A stretch of DNA of 64,000 nt, taken from NCBI RefSeq assembly GCF_000336675.1, contig NZ_AOMB01000032.1, positions 80,183 to 144,182 on the forward strand. Direction: 5' to 3'. Positions 34,937 to 43,651 of the stretch are shown piece by piece (position 1 is the stretch's first letter; every line of letters begins with the position of its first letter). The translations under genes were made by a program, and so were the position numbers. The notes beneath the pieces are model-generated. The model did no database searches, was not told where the DNA came from, and saw nothing but the letters and a program-made list of their open reading frames with translations. This stretch comes from Halococcus hamelinensis 100A6. Its GTDB lineage: Archaea; Halobacteriota; Halobacteria; Halobacteriales; Halococcaceae.

Positions 34937-36763
34937 ATGGATCCGGTAGCGGACAATCCGCTTCGAACGCGGGACGACTTCCAGCGCGCGGTCGGACAGC
35001 TCTTCGAGCCGCTGTCCGCACACTTCAGCCCGGGAAAGGCCCGGGTTCGGCCGATGGCCTCCGGCGCTCACTTCCCCGACGTCGCGGCGGAATTGGAGGG
35101 GTTCGCCCGACCTCTCTGGGGGATCGTTCCTCTGGGTGCCCAGGGCGAGTTCGATCGATGGGAGCTGTTTCGGGAGGGACTGGTCAACGGTACCGACCCC
35201 TCTCACGAGGAATACTGGGGGACGGCGGGGGACCACTCACAGAAGCACGTCGAGATGGCGGCGATAGGCGTCGGGCTCGCACTCACGCCCGAGCACCTCT
35301 GGGAGCCGCTCTCCGAGGTCGAACGGGACCGGCTCGTCGCGTGGCTGAACCAGATCAACGACGCCGAACTCCCCGACTGCAACTGGCTGTTCTTCCGGGT
35401 CATGGTGAACGTGGGGCTCCGGTCGGTCGGGGCGCGACACGACTGGGAACGCACGCAGGACTCGCTCGACCGACTCGAATCGTTCTATCGCGGGGACGGC
35501 TGGTACACCGACGGGCCGGCATCGGACCGGAGCCCCGTCGATTACTACCTCCCGTGGGCCATGCACTTCTACGGGCTCGTCTACGCGACCGTCGCCGGCG
35601 AGGCGGACCCGGAGCGAGCGGAGCGGTTCCGGGCCCGCGCCGAGACGTTCGCCAGCCATCACGTCCACTGGTTCGCGGAGGACGGGCGGGCGCTCCCGTA
35701 CGGTCGGAGCCTGACCTACCGCTTCGCGCAGGCGTCGTTCTGGGGTGGGCTCGCGTTCGCCGGGCTCGACCCGCTCCCCTGGGGCGTCATTCGAGGGCTG
35801 TGGGCACGGAACGTCAGGTGGTGGCTCGACCAGCCGATATTCACCGACGGCGGGTTGCTCTCGGTCGGCTATCGGTACCCGAGCATCAAGATGTCCGAGG
35901 ACTACAACTCCCCGAACTCGCCGTACTGGGCGATGAAGGCCTTCTTCCCGCTCGCGCTGTCCGCCGACCATCCGTTCTGGCAGGCGGCCGAAGAACCCCT
36001 GCCGGACCTTCCGACCCGAATCGTGCAGCCGGAAGCGGGGAAGGTCATCTGTCGGGCCGACGACCACCTGTTCGCGCTCTCGCTCCCACAGGACAGCACC
36101 CACGGACGGGAGAAGTACACCAAGTTCGCGTACTCGACCGAGTTCGGCTTCTCCGTCGCCGGGCGGTCCCCGGGCCCGGGACGGGCGGGTCACGACAGCG
36201 CGCTCGCGCTCAGCCTGGACGGCGACCAGTTCAAGACCCCGGGGTCGCTGACGGCGACCGAGATGGAAGGCACGACAGTCGTCTCCCGGTGGGAGCCGTG
36301 GAACGGCGTCCGCGTGGATTCGTGGGTCGCGCCGGCGCTCCCCTCGCACGTCCGGCTCCACCGGCTGGTTTCGGACCGGACGATACACACCGAGGAGGGC
36401 GGGTTCGCCCTCGACCGGACGGGCGACGACGGGACCGAGTTCACCCACGAAACGGGGGACGGGACCGCGCTCGCTCGCTATCCGAACGGCATGAGCGCCA
36501 TCGCGAGCCTCGGGACCGACCGGTCGGCCACGGTCATCGACGGCGAACCGAACACGAACCTGCATCACTCGCGAACCGTCGTACCGACGTTGCGGGAGAC
36601 CTACGAACCGGGCGAACACTGGTTCGGGTCGGCGGTCCGGGCCAGTCCCGACCGTGAGGCCGCCTGGGAGCGAGGGATGACGGCCGTCCCGACGGAAGCG
36701 GGGATCGCAGTCGAGACCGCCGACGGCGAGCGGCTCCTCGACCCGTCGAACGGGGCGGAGTAG
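34937..36763 (+). CDS. DUF2264 family protein, probable GH154 beta-glucuronidase-like enzyme
   Basis: 608 residues. The N-terminal 370 residues are helical barrel-like and carry DUF2264 features: PLWGIVPL, EYWGTAGDHSQKHVEMAAIGVGLALTPEHLW, WLNQINDAELPDCNWLFFRVMVNVGL, and SEDYNSPNSPYWAMKAFFPLAL. The C-terminal part is a beta-sandwich. DUF2264 proteins are, to my knowledge, placed in CAZy family GH154, whose characterised member is a beta-glucuronidase. That role would fit beside a GH88 enzyme and a glucuronidase-type GH2. The assignment rests on motif memory and genome context. Confidence 0.75.
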   Translation: MDPVADNPLRTRDDFQRAVGQLFEPLSAHFSPGKARVRPMASGAHFPDVAAELEGFARPLWGIVPLGAQGEFDRWELFREGLVNGTDPSHEEYWGTAGDHSQKHVEMAAIGVGLALTPEHLWEPLSEVERDRLVAWLNQINDAELPDCNWLFFRVMVNVGLRSVGARHDWERTQDSLDRLESFYRGDGWYTDGPASDRSPVDYYLPWAMHFYGLVYATVAGEADPERAERFRARAETFASHHVHWFAEDGRALPYGRSLTYRFAQASFWGGLAFAGLDPLPWGVIRGLWARNVRWWLDQPIFTDGGLLSVGYRYPSIKMSEDYNSPNSPYWAMKAFFPLALSADHPFWQAAEEPLPDLPTRIVQPEAGKVICRADDHLFALSLPQDSTHGREKYTKFAYSTEFGFSVAGRSPGPGRAGHDSALALSLDGDQFKTPGSLTATEMEGTTVVSRWEPWNGVRVDSWVAPALPSHVRLHRLVSDRTIHTEEGGFALDRTGDDGTEFTHETGDGTALARYPNGMSAIASLGTDRSATVIDGEPNTNLHHSRTVVPTLRETYEPGEHWFGSAVRASPDREAAWERGMTAVPTEAGIAVETADGERLLDPSNGAE

Positions 36764-36826
36764 GGTTCTCAGGGCCGCCATAGTCCGAAGTGCGGCGAGG
36801 GACTGATGCACGGTCGGCACGGTCAG

Positions 36827-36836
36827 GTTTATTATC
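36827..36836 (+). promoter_or_regulatory. TATA box of the LarA-like gene
   Basis: GTTTATTATC lies about 27 bases ahead of ATG 36858, giving a leaderless start. Confidence 0.6.
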
Positions 36837-36857
36837 GAACTCCCTGATGGATCGGGT

Positions 36858-38198
36858 ATGGACACAGACGAGGCCGCACGCGCGCTGGCCGTCCCGGAGG
36901 ACGTCGTGATAGACGCCTGTGACGACCCGCCGCTCCCCGAGATGGGGGTCATCGAACAGCGATGGGAGAGCGAGTCGATTCGAACTGACTCGATCGGCGA
37001 CCACGCCGCGCGGGCGGTGGACTCGCTCCCGTTCGAGGACGTCCCCGACGGCGGCGAGATCGCGCTCGGCGTCGGGAGCCGGGGTATCGCGAACCTCCCG
37101 GCGATCGTCGCCGGGGTGGTCGAGGCCGTGGACGAACGGGGGTACGAGCCGTTCGTCTTCCCAGCGATGGGGAGTCACGGCGGTGCCACCGGCGAGGGAC
37201 AGCGGGCGATGCTCGAGGACCTCGGCGTGACGGAGTCGGCGGTCGGCTGTGCGATCCGATCCGAGATGGACGTCGTCGAGGTCGGTCGGACCGCGGACCG
37301 CGACGTTCCCGTGGTCGCCGACGCGAACGCCGCCGCCGCGGACGGCATCATCCCGGTCAACCGGGTCAAGCCCCACACCGACTTCGACGGGACGGTCGAG
37401 AGCGGGCTCTCGAAGATGCTGGTCATCGGGATGGGCAAACAGCGCGGCGCGAAGATCGCCCACGAGTGGGCCGTCGACTGGTCGTTCCGGGAGATGATCC
37501 CCGAGATCACGAACCAGCTCCTCGTGACCCTCCCGGTCGTCGGCGGCGTCGCGGTCGTCGAGGACCAGTACGACGAGACGGCGCTCGTCGAGGGCGTCCC
37601 GCCGAGCGGTTTCCTGCATCGGGAAGAGGAGCTGCTGGAGCGAGCCTACGACCTGCTGCCGAAGCTACCGTTCGACTCGCTGGACGTCGTCGTCTTCGAC
37701 CGACAGGGCAAGGACATCAGCGGGCAGGGGATCGACACCAACGTGATCGGTCGCCGGCCGTTCGCGATAAACGAGCCGGAACCCGAGCGGCCGGAGATCA
37801 AGCGGATCTACGTGCGTGACTTCACCGAGACGACCCACGGCAACGCGATGGGTATCGGGTCGGCCGACGTCGTCCACCGGGACATCGCGGCGAAACTCGA
37901 CGCCTCGACGACGCTCATCAACGCGCTGACCGCGAGCACGATCCGCGGCGTTCGGCTGCCGCCGGTCGTCGAGACGGACCACGCGGGGCTGGTGGCCGCG
38001 CTGTCGACGATCGGGGTCGTCGACACCGAGACGGTGCGCGTCGTTCGAGCGCCCGATACGATGCATCTCCACCGGCTCTACGCCTCGACGAGGCTGGTGG
38101 AGCTGGCGCGCGACCGCGACGACCTGCGGGTGGTCGAGGAGCCCTCGCCCATCGAGTTCGCGGACGGGGAGTTCGCGGCCCCGTCGCTGGACACGTAG
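36858..38198 (+). CDS. LarA-family (DUF2088) nickel-dependent racemase/epimerase homologue
   Basis: 446 residues. The key residues of L. plantarum lactate racemase LarA (His108, His174, Lys184 carrying the nickel-pincer nucleotide, His200 binding nickel) have counterparts at His107 (GSHGG), His173 (VKPH), Lys186 (SGLSKM) and His202 (IAHEW). The 16-residue Lys-His spacing is identical. The usual GxHR motif reads GSHG, so it is not lactate racemase proper; other LarA homologues racemise or epimerise 2-hydroxy acids such as malate or aldonates. The neighbouring Gfo/Idh/MocA and uronate-releasing genes suggest a sugar-acid substrate. LarB, LarC and LarE, needed for the cofactor, are not in the window. 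Confidence 0.75.
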   Translation: MDTDEAARALAVPEDVVIDACDDPPLPEMGVIEQRWESESIRTDSIGDHAARAVDSLPFEDVPDGGEIALGVGSRGIANLPAIVAGVVEAVDERGYEPFVFPAMGSHGGATGEGQRAMLEDLGVTESAVGCAIRSEMDVVEVGRTADRDVPVVADANAAAADGIIPVNRVKPHTDFDGTVESGLSKMLVIGMGKQRGAKIAHEWAVDWSFREMIPEITNQLLVTLPVVGGVAVVEDQYDETALVEGVPPSGFLHREEELLERAYDLLPKLPFDSLDVVVFDRQGKDISGQGIDTNVIGRRPFAINEPEPERPEIKRIYVRDFTETTHGNAMGIGSADVVHRDIAAKLDASTTLINALTASTIRGVRLPPVVETDHAGLVAALSTIGVVDTETVRVVRAPDTMHLHRLYASTRLVELARDRDDLRVVEEPSPIEFADGEFAAPSLDT

Positions 38199-38344
38199 CC
38201 ACGTGCGGGCCGTCCCGTACTCAAACATTTATTACAGATGAGGGAGGATCGAAGACGTGCCTTGCCGTTCGCACCGTGCGGACGGAGAACAGGGTCCCGC
38301 CACACCATGCAAACCCACCAACCGAAACCGGAATTCGAGTATCT

Positions 38345-39442
38345 ATGACGTACACCGCAGGAATCATCGGCACCGGAGGCATCGCCGGGATGGGGATCCT
38401 CGGGATGCACGACGAGGACGTGATCGGCACCGAGCGGATCGAGGCGAGCCACGCCGGCGGCTACGAACGCACGGAGGAGGTCGAACTCGTCGCAGTCGCC
38501 GACATCGACGAGGAGAACCTCGCCACGTTCGGCGACGCGTGGGACCTCTCGTCCGACCAGCAGTACCTCGGCCACGAGGCCATGCTGGCGGCCGAGGACC
38601 TCGACGTCGTCTCCGTCTGTACGCCCTCGTACCTCCACCACCGACACACGGTCGACGCCGCGCGGTCCGCCGCGAACCCCGACGTGGTCTGGTGTGAGAA
38701 GCCGATCGCCTCCCAGGTCAACGAGGCCGAGGAGATGGTCGAGGTCTGCGAGGAAACGGGAACGGAGCTGGTGATCAACCATTCCTTCCGATTCACGAAC
38801 AAGCTCCAGCGGCTCCGCGACCTCGTTCGCAAGCGAAACCTGCTCGGCGACGTCAAATCGGTGAGCACGCAGTACCGGATGGAGCTCATGCGCAACTCGA
38901 CGCACGTCCTCGATACGCTGGTCTATCTCCTCGATACCCGGGCCGAACACGTCAGCGGCTACATCACCGGGGAGAACGAGGCGGTCGATTCGCTCGACAC
39001 GATGCTCGACGTCGACGACGCCGGCGGCGGCGGTCACGTCGTCATGGACGACGGTTCGTTCGTGACGGTCGACTGTACGATCCCCCGGGACGTCTCCTCG
39101 ATGACGCTGAACTTCATCGGGACCGAGGGGAAGCTCTACATGAACAACGACGACGGCGTCTGGCGGTACTGGTCGCTCGAGGACGGCGAGCACGTCGAAC
39201 GGCCGCTCCCGGGCATCGAGGGGGCGTGGACCTGGGAGGACGACTACAGGCGTTCGTTCGCGAACGCGGCCGTCCACGTGCAGGACATCCTCAACGGCGA
39301 GCAGGAGAACCTCTCACCCGGAACCGACGCCACCCGGTCGCTGGAGATCATCGTCGGCTTCTACCTCTCACACTACACCGGGTCGACGGTCGACGTCCCC
39401 CTCGCCCAGCCGCTCCGCGCGGTCCCGATAACGTCCTGGTAA
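38345..39442 (+). CDS. Gfo/Idh/MocA family oxidoreductase
   Basis: 365 residues. N-terminal Rossmann domain with GIIGTGGIAGMG, a short insertion, ELVAVADIDEEN, VSVCTPSYLHH and VWCEKPIAS (the conserved EKP with catalytic Lys); C-terminal alpha/beta domain with NHSFRFTNK. Family members oxidise or reduce sugars, inositols or uronates using NAD(P). A possible 23-residue extension from GTG 38276 is not chosen because the Rossmann fold starts at ATG 38345; a TATA-like element sits at 38224-38232. It follows the LarA-like gene by 146 bases. Confidence 0.88.
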   Translation: MTYTAGIIGTGGIAGMGILGMHDEDVIGTERIEASHAGGYERTEEVELVAVADIDEENLATFGDAWDLSSDQQYLGHEAMLAAEDLDVVSVCTPSYLHHRHTVDAARSAANPDVVWCEKPIASQVNEAEEMVEVCEETGTELVINHSFRFTNKLQRLRDLVRKRNLLGDVKSVSTQYRMELMRNSTHVLDTLVYLLDTRAEHVSGYITGENEAVDSLDTMLDVDDAGGGGHVVMDDGSFVTVDCTIPRDVSSMTLNFIGTEGKLYMNNDDGVWRYWSLEDGEHVERPLPGIEGAWTWEDDYRRSFANAAVHVQDILNGEQENLSPGTDATRSLEIIVGFYLSHYTGSTVDVPLAQPLRAVPITSW

Positions 39443-39511
39443 GCCGTTCGAAGCTCCGATCGGGGTAAAAACGTAAGATGTCGATTCCGTCGTTTCTCCG
39501 CGCTCGCCGAC

Positions 39512-40318
39512 TCAGGCGTCGAGCCACGGCGCGCCGTCGCGTTCGACGTACCGCTCGGTCCGATCGATCGCCCGGATCCGCTCGATGTCCTCCTCGCTCA
39601 GTTCGAGGTCGAGCGCATCGAAGTTGTCCCGAACGTGTTCCTCGCTCGTCGCCTTCGGGATCACGCTCACCGCCTCCTTCGAGAGGAGCCACGCGAGGCT
39701 GACCTGCGACGGGCTCACGTCGTGTTTCTCGGCGACCTCGACGACTTCGGGGATGTCGAAGACGTCCCCGCGAGCGAGTGGTGAGTACGCGACGTGGTGG
39801 TACTCGTGTCGCTGTGCATGGTCGACGAGTTCGTCCTGCGGGAGCAGCGGGTGGGTCTCGACCTGATGGGCGAACAGCGGGGCGTCGAGGTGGTCCATCG
39901 CCTCGTCGAGCAGTTCCGTGCTGAAGTTACAGACCCCGACGTGGTCGATCAGTCCCCGGTCGACGAGCTCGTCGAACGCCGGCATCGTCTCGGCCGCCTC
40001 GTAGTTGCCGACCGGCCAGTGGACGTACAAGAGATCGAGGGAGTCGAGACCAAGCCGATCGAGCGTGACTTCGAGCCCCTCGATCACCTGGTCGTGGGAC
40101 AGGCCGAACTTATCGGCGTGGACCTTCGACCCGACGAACACCTCGTCTCGGGGAACGTCGGCGGCGTCGATGCCCTCCCCGACGGCCTCCTCGTTGCCGT
40201 AGTACTGTGCGGTGTCGATGTGACGATAGCCGACGTCGAGCGCCGTCCGCACGCTCTCGGCACAGGTCTCCGAATCCGTGTTCTGCCACGTCCCCAGTCC
40301 GATCTCCGGCAGGTGCAT
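39512..40318 (-). CDS. Aldo/keto reductase
   Basis: 268 residues from ATG 40318; an upstream ATG at 40333 is only about 12 bases from the TATA element (TATATG near 40342-40348), whereas 40318 is at the normal distance. Catalytic set: Asp and Tyr in DTAQYYGNEE, Lys in VGSKV and His in YVHWP. The C-terminal IPKATSEEHVRDNFDALD is the NADPH-binding segment. It is like 2,5-diketo-gluconate reductase and xylose reductase type AKRs, with the physiological substrate unknown. Divergent from sugar importer B. Confidence 0.87.
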   Translation of the reverse strand: MHLPEIGLGTWQNTDSETCAESVRTALDVGYRHIDTAQYYGNEEAVGEGIDAADVPRDEVFVGSKVHADKFGLSHDQVIEGLEVTLDRLGLDSLDLLYVHWPVGNYEAAETMPAFDELVDRGLIDHVGVCNFSTELLDEAMDHLDAPLFAHQVETHPLLPQDELVDHAQRHEYHHVAYSPLARGDVFDIPEVVEVAEKHDVSPSQVSLAWLLSKEAVSVIPKATSEEHVRDNFDALDLELSEEDIERIRAIDRTERYVERDGAPWLDA

Positions 40319-40398
40319 GCACGTAGGTGCCATCCATCCTCATATATCTCTTTGGATCGCCCGCATCGGGGGCGCTCACCGACGCCCACAAGGGAAAA

Positions 40399-40408
40399 TT
40401 ATTTATAG
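40399..40408 (+). promoter_or_regulatory. TATA box of sugar importer B operon
   Basis: TTATTTATAG, about 31 bases before ATG 40435, in a short AT-rich patch shared with the divergent aldo/keto reductase promoter. Confidence 0.65.
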
Positions 40409-40434
40409 TTACATAGGAAACGCTCTTGGTAGGC

Positions 40435-41811
40435 ATGGCGAGCCCTCACAAACAGCGTGGACGCAGAGAGATGTTGGCACTCCTCGGGAGTCTCGGGATC
40501 ACCGGTGCCGCGGGCTGTATCACGACGAACCCGCCCTCCGATTCGTCCGGCGGCGGCAACGGATCCGGTAACGGCTCCGGCGGTGGCAACGCCTCCGGAA
40601 ACAACAGCGCGGCCAACGGCTACTCCGGTTCGATGGCCGATTCCTTCAGCTTCTGGGAGATGAGCGGGAGCTGGAATCACCACATGAAGCGGTACCAGGA
40701 CGAGACCGGGGTGTCGATCAACCACACCAACATGGGGTACGACGAGATCATCGACCGGATGCAAACCCGGCTTCTGTCCGGTACCGACGCGCCGGGAGCG
40801 GCGCTGGTCGAGTACGCCTCGCTGAAGCAAGTCGCGAACACCGGTGGACTCCGCGACCTCTCGCCCTGGATCGAGGACGCGAACATCAAGAACAAGTTCC
40901 CCTCGTCGATCTGGACGACCGCCGGTAGCGGCAACGAGATCTACGAGATCCCGTACGACATCAACCCGACGAGTTTGTTCTACCGGAAGGACGTCTGGGA
41001 CGAACACGGACTCAATGCCGATATCGAGACCTGGGACCAGCTCATCGAGGAGGGAAAGAAGCTCCCCGACGATATCGCGCTGCTTTCGCTCCCCTCGGCA
41101 GCGATCGACCTCTACTGGCGGATGCTGTACTGGCAACAGGGTGGACAGGAGTTCGACAAACAGGGACGGCTCGCGTTCGACAACGATACTTCGCTTGGCG
41201 TGTTTCGACTGCTCAACCGACTGGGCGAAGAAGGGCTGACCAACAAAGTCGCCAACTTCAGTCAACAGTGGTTCAGCGGGTTCAGTAATGGGTCGATCAC
41301 CGGCTACTGCTCGGGCGCGTGGTTCAACTCGACGCTTCAAGAATCCGTCAAGGACACCGCCGGCAAGTGGCGAGCGATGAAGCTCCCCGCCTTCGAGGAA
41401 GGCGGGAATCGTGCCAGCAACCGTGGCGGGTCCGGCCTCTGCATCCCGAAGCAGGTGAGCGACGACGTCGCCCGTCGCGCCTTCGATTTCGCTCTCAAGA
41501 CGAACGCCAACGCGGACGAGATGGCGTGGCTCTTCAAAAACGTCGGGAACTTCCCCGCCTTCGGGCCGGCACACGAGCGTGACGCGTTCAGTCAGGGATT
41601 CGATTTCTTCGGTGGACAGAAGCTCGGCGACCTCTGGGTCGAGCAGCTCCCGGATATCCCGCCGTACCGGTTCACCGTCGACAGTCCGACGGTCATGGAC
41701 GTCATAAACACACAGCTCCGCCGGGTCGTCTACGGAAACGCCAGCCCGGAGGCAGCACACGAAAAAGCGGTACAGGAGGCGGCGAAACAGACCGACCGGG
41801 ACGTCGCATAA
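40435..41811 (+). CDS. Sugar ABC transporter substrate-binding lipoprotein, importer B
   Basis: 458 residues from ATG 40435. Tat lipoprotein signal GRREMLALLGSLGITG with lipidated Cys25 (GAAGC), then a Gly/Ser/Asn linker to about residue 60. Mature part is a family 1 solute-binding protein (SFWEMSGSWNHHMKRYQDETG, YDINPTSLFYRKDVWDEHG, SGAWFNSTLQ, GGSGLCIPK). It is only distantly like the binding protein of importer A, so the two importers probably take different oligosaccharides. Its stop TAA directly abuts the permease ATG. Confidence 0.9.
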   Translation: MASPHKQRGRREMLALLGSLGITGAAGCITTNPPSDSSGGGNGSGNGSGGGNASGNNSAANGYSGSMADSFSFWEMSGSWNHHMKRYQDETGVSINHTNMGYDEIIDRMQTRLLSGTDAPGAALVEYASLKQVANTGGLRDLSPWIEDANIKNKFPSSIWTTAGSGNEIYEIPYDINPTSLFYRKDVWDEHGLNADIETWDQLIEEGKKLPDDIALLSLPSAAIDLYWRMLYWQQGGQEFDKQGRLAFDNDTSLGVFRLLNRLGEEGLTNKVANFSQQWFSGFSNGSITGYCSGAWFNSTLQESVKDTAGKWRAMKLPAFEEGGNRASNRGGSGLCIPKQVSDDVARRAFDFALKTNANADEMAWLFKNVGNFPAFGPAHERDAFSQGFDFFGGQKLGDLWVEQLPDIPPYRFTVDSPTVMDVINTQLRRVVYGNASPEAAHEKAVQEAAKQTDRDVA

Positions 41812-42795
41812 ATGAGCTCGATCGACCGACGAACCGAACTATACGACGAACTCCGGTACAAGCGTCAGCGGTTGAACCGTCTGTTGCCCTCGACGCTAAA
41901 CCCGCCCTTCGTGCTTTTGAGCCCGATGCTCATCCTGTTCGCGGTGTTCCTCGCCTTTCCGATCTTCTTCACGCTGGTTCTCTCGTTCTTCGTGTATCAG
42001 GGGGTCTCCGCGGAGCCGCTGTTGGGGATCAACCTCGGTCTCGTATACATCACGATACCACAGGTTCTCGACCTCCAGTTCGTCGGGCTACAGCACTTCG
42101 AGCGAATGCTCAGCGATAGCGTCCTCCACCAGTCCCTGTTCAACACGGTCTACCTGTTCGCCGTCCTGATCCCGACGATGGTGATCATTCCGTTGGGTCT
42201 GGCTATCGCACTCAACTCGGCGCTGATCCGATTCAGGAACACGTTCCGAAGCCTCCTGTTGATCCCCACGGCGGCGAACACGATCGCCTACTCGGTGGTG
42301 TTCGTCGCCATCGTCGCCGAGGGCGGACTGGCGGACAGCCTCTTCGTCCTCATCGGGATCGACCCGATCGCGTGGCTTCAAAACGGGTTCTGGTCCCGGA
42401 ATCTGATCGCCTTCATGTCCGTCTGGCGGTGGACGGGCTACAACATGATCATCTTCCTGGCCGGGCTCCAGACCATCTCCGGATCCCTCTACGAGGCGGC
42501 GGAGATCGACGGCGCGACCAGGCTCCAGAAGTTCCGGTACATCACGATACCACAGCTCCGGCCCGTGCTCCTGTTCATCATCGTCACGAGCACGATCTCG
42601 ATCTTCAAGAAGTTCGCCGAGCCACAGATCCTGATCTCCTCGGGCGCACCGCTGGAGGAGACACGGACGATCGTCTACTACATCTACCAGGTCGCGTTCC
42701 AGAACCTGGAGTTGGGGTACGGCTCCGCACTGACGGTGTTGCTGGTCGTGATCGTAAGCGTCATCTCCCTCATGCAGTTCCGGGTGGGTGACTGA
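41812..42795 (+). CDS. Carbohydrate ABC transporter permease, importer B (MalF-like)
   Basis: 327 residues with six or seven hydrophobic segments and the EAA loop LYEAAEIDGATRLQKFRYITIPQLRPVL (about 224-251). The start codon immediately follows the stop of the binding protein gene. Its end overlaps the next permease by eight bases when GTG 42788 is used. Confidence 0.9.
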   Translation: MSSIDRRTELYDELRYKRQRLNRLLPSTLNPPFVLLSPMLILFAVFLAFPIFFTLVLSFFVYQGVSAEPLLGINLGLVYITIPQVLDLQFVGLQHFERMLSDSVLHQSLFNTVYLFAVLIPTMVIIPLGLAIALNSALIRFRNTFRSLLLIPTAANTIAYSVVFVAIVAEGGLADSLFVLIGIDPIAWLQNGFWSRNLIAFMSVWRWTGYNMIIFLAGLQTISGSLYEAAEIDGATRLQKFRYITIPQLRPVLLFIIVTSTISIFKKFAEPQILISSGAPLEETRTIVYYIYQVAFQNLELGYGSALTVLLVVIVSVISLMQFRVGD

Positions 42796-43645
42796 GATGC
42801 ACGAGAAAGCCCGCAGCGAGGCCCTCTGGAAGTTCGGTGGCTACGGCTTCGTGATCGCCGCCACGATGTTCGTCATCGTCCCGATCTACTGGCTCCTCGT
42901 CGCGTCGACGCTTCCACAGACGGAGATCCTCGGCAGCGCGGGCAGCCTCCCGCGATTGCTTCCGGGGACGAACTTCCTCGACAACGCCCAGGCGCTCGCC
43001 GGTCGTCAGAACGCAAACTACTATCAGAGCGTCATCAACAGCGTTCTGGTCGCCACCGTCTACACCGTGCTCTCGCTGATCCTCTGTTCGATGAGCGGCT
43101 TCGCGTTCGCGAAGTACGAGTTCCGGTTCAAGGAGCCGATATTCCTCGGGATCCTCGGAACACTGATCATCCCGATCAATCTCCTCGTGATCCCGCTGTT
43201 CTTGCTGGTCTCGAACGTCGGGCTCTCGAATACGTTCGCGGCGATCATCCTGCCGTGGGCAGCGTATCCCGTCGGGATCTTCTTCATGCGGCAAACGATG
43301 CAATCGATACCCGACTCCCTCCTGGAGGCCGCCCGGATGGACGGTGCGTCGGAGTTCCAGCTCTACTACCGGGTCGCGCTGCCGACGGTCCGGTCGGGGA
43401 TGGCCGCGCTGTCGGTCATCCTCTTTCTCTTCCAGTGGAACCTCTTCTTGTGGCCGCTGGTGGTCCTCCAGCAGGACAAGTTCACGATCCCGGTGGCGCT
43501 CACGACGATCGTGAGCCAGCAGACGCCGGCGTTCGACCAGCTGATGGTCGCGGCGCTGATAGCGATCGTCCCGATGTTGATCGTGTTCGTGGCGCTCCAG
43601 CGCCACTTCGTCAACGGTATCCTGGCGGGAGCGGTGAAGGAGTAA
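42788..43645 (+). CDS. Carbohydrate ABC transporter permease, importer B (MalG-like)
   Basis: 285 residues from GTG 42788; ATG 42797, three codons later, is equally possible. Six transmembrane helices and the EAA loop LLEAARMDGASEFQLYYRVALPTVRSG (about 178-204). Completes the membrane channel of importer B. The ATPase gene follows after six bases. Confidence 0.88.
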   Translation: MTEMHEKARSEALWKFGGYGFVIAATMFVIVPIYWLLVASTLPQTEILGSAGSLPRLLPGTNFLDNAQALAGRQNANYYQSVINSVLVATVYTVLSLILCSMSGFAFAKYEFRFKEPIFLGILGTLIIPINLLVIPLFLLVSNVGLSNTFAAIILPWAAYPVGIFFMRQTMQSIPDSLLEAARMDGASEFQLYYRVALPTVRSGMAALSVILFLFQWNLFLWPLVVLQQDKFTIPVALTTIVSQQTPAFDQLMVAALIAIVPMLIVFVALQRHFVNGILAGAVKE

Positions 43646-43651
43646 CAGAGT

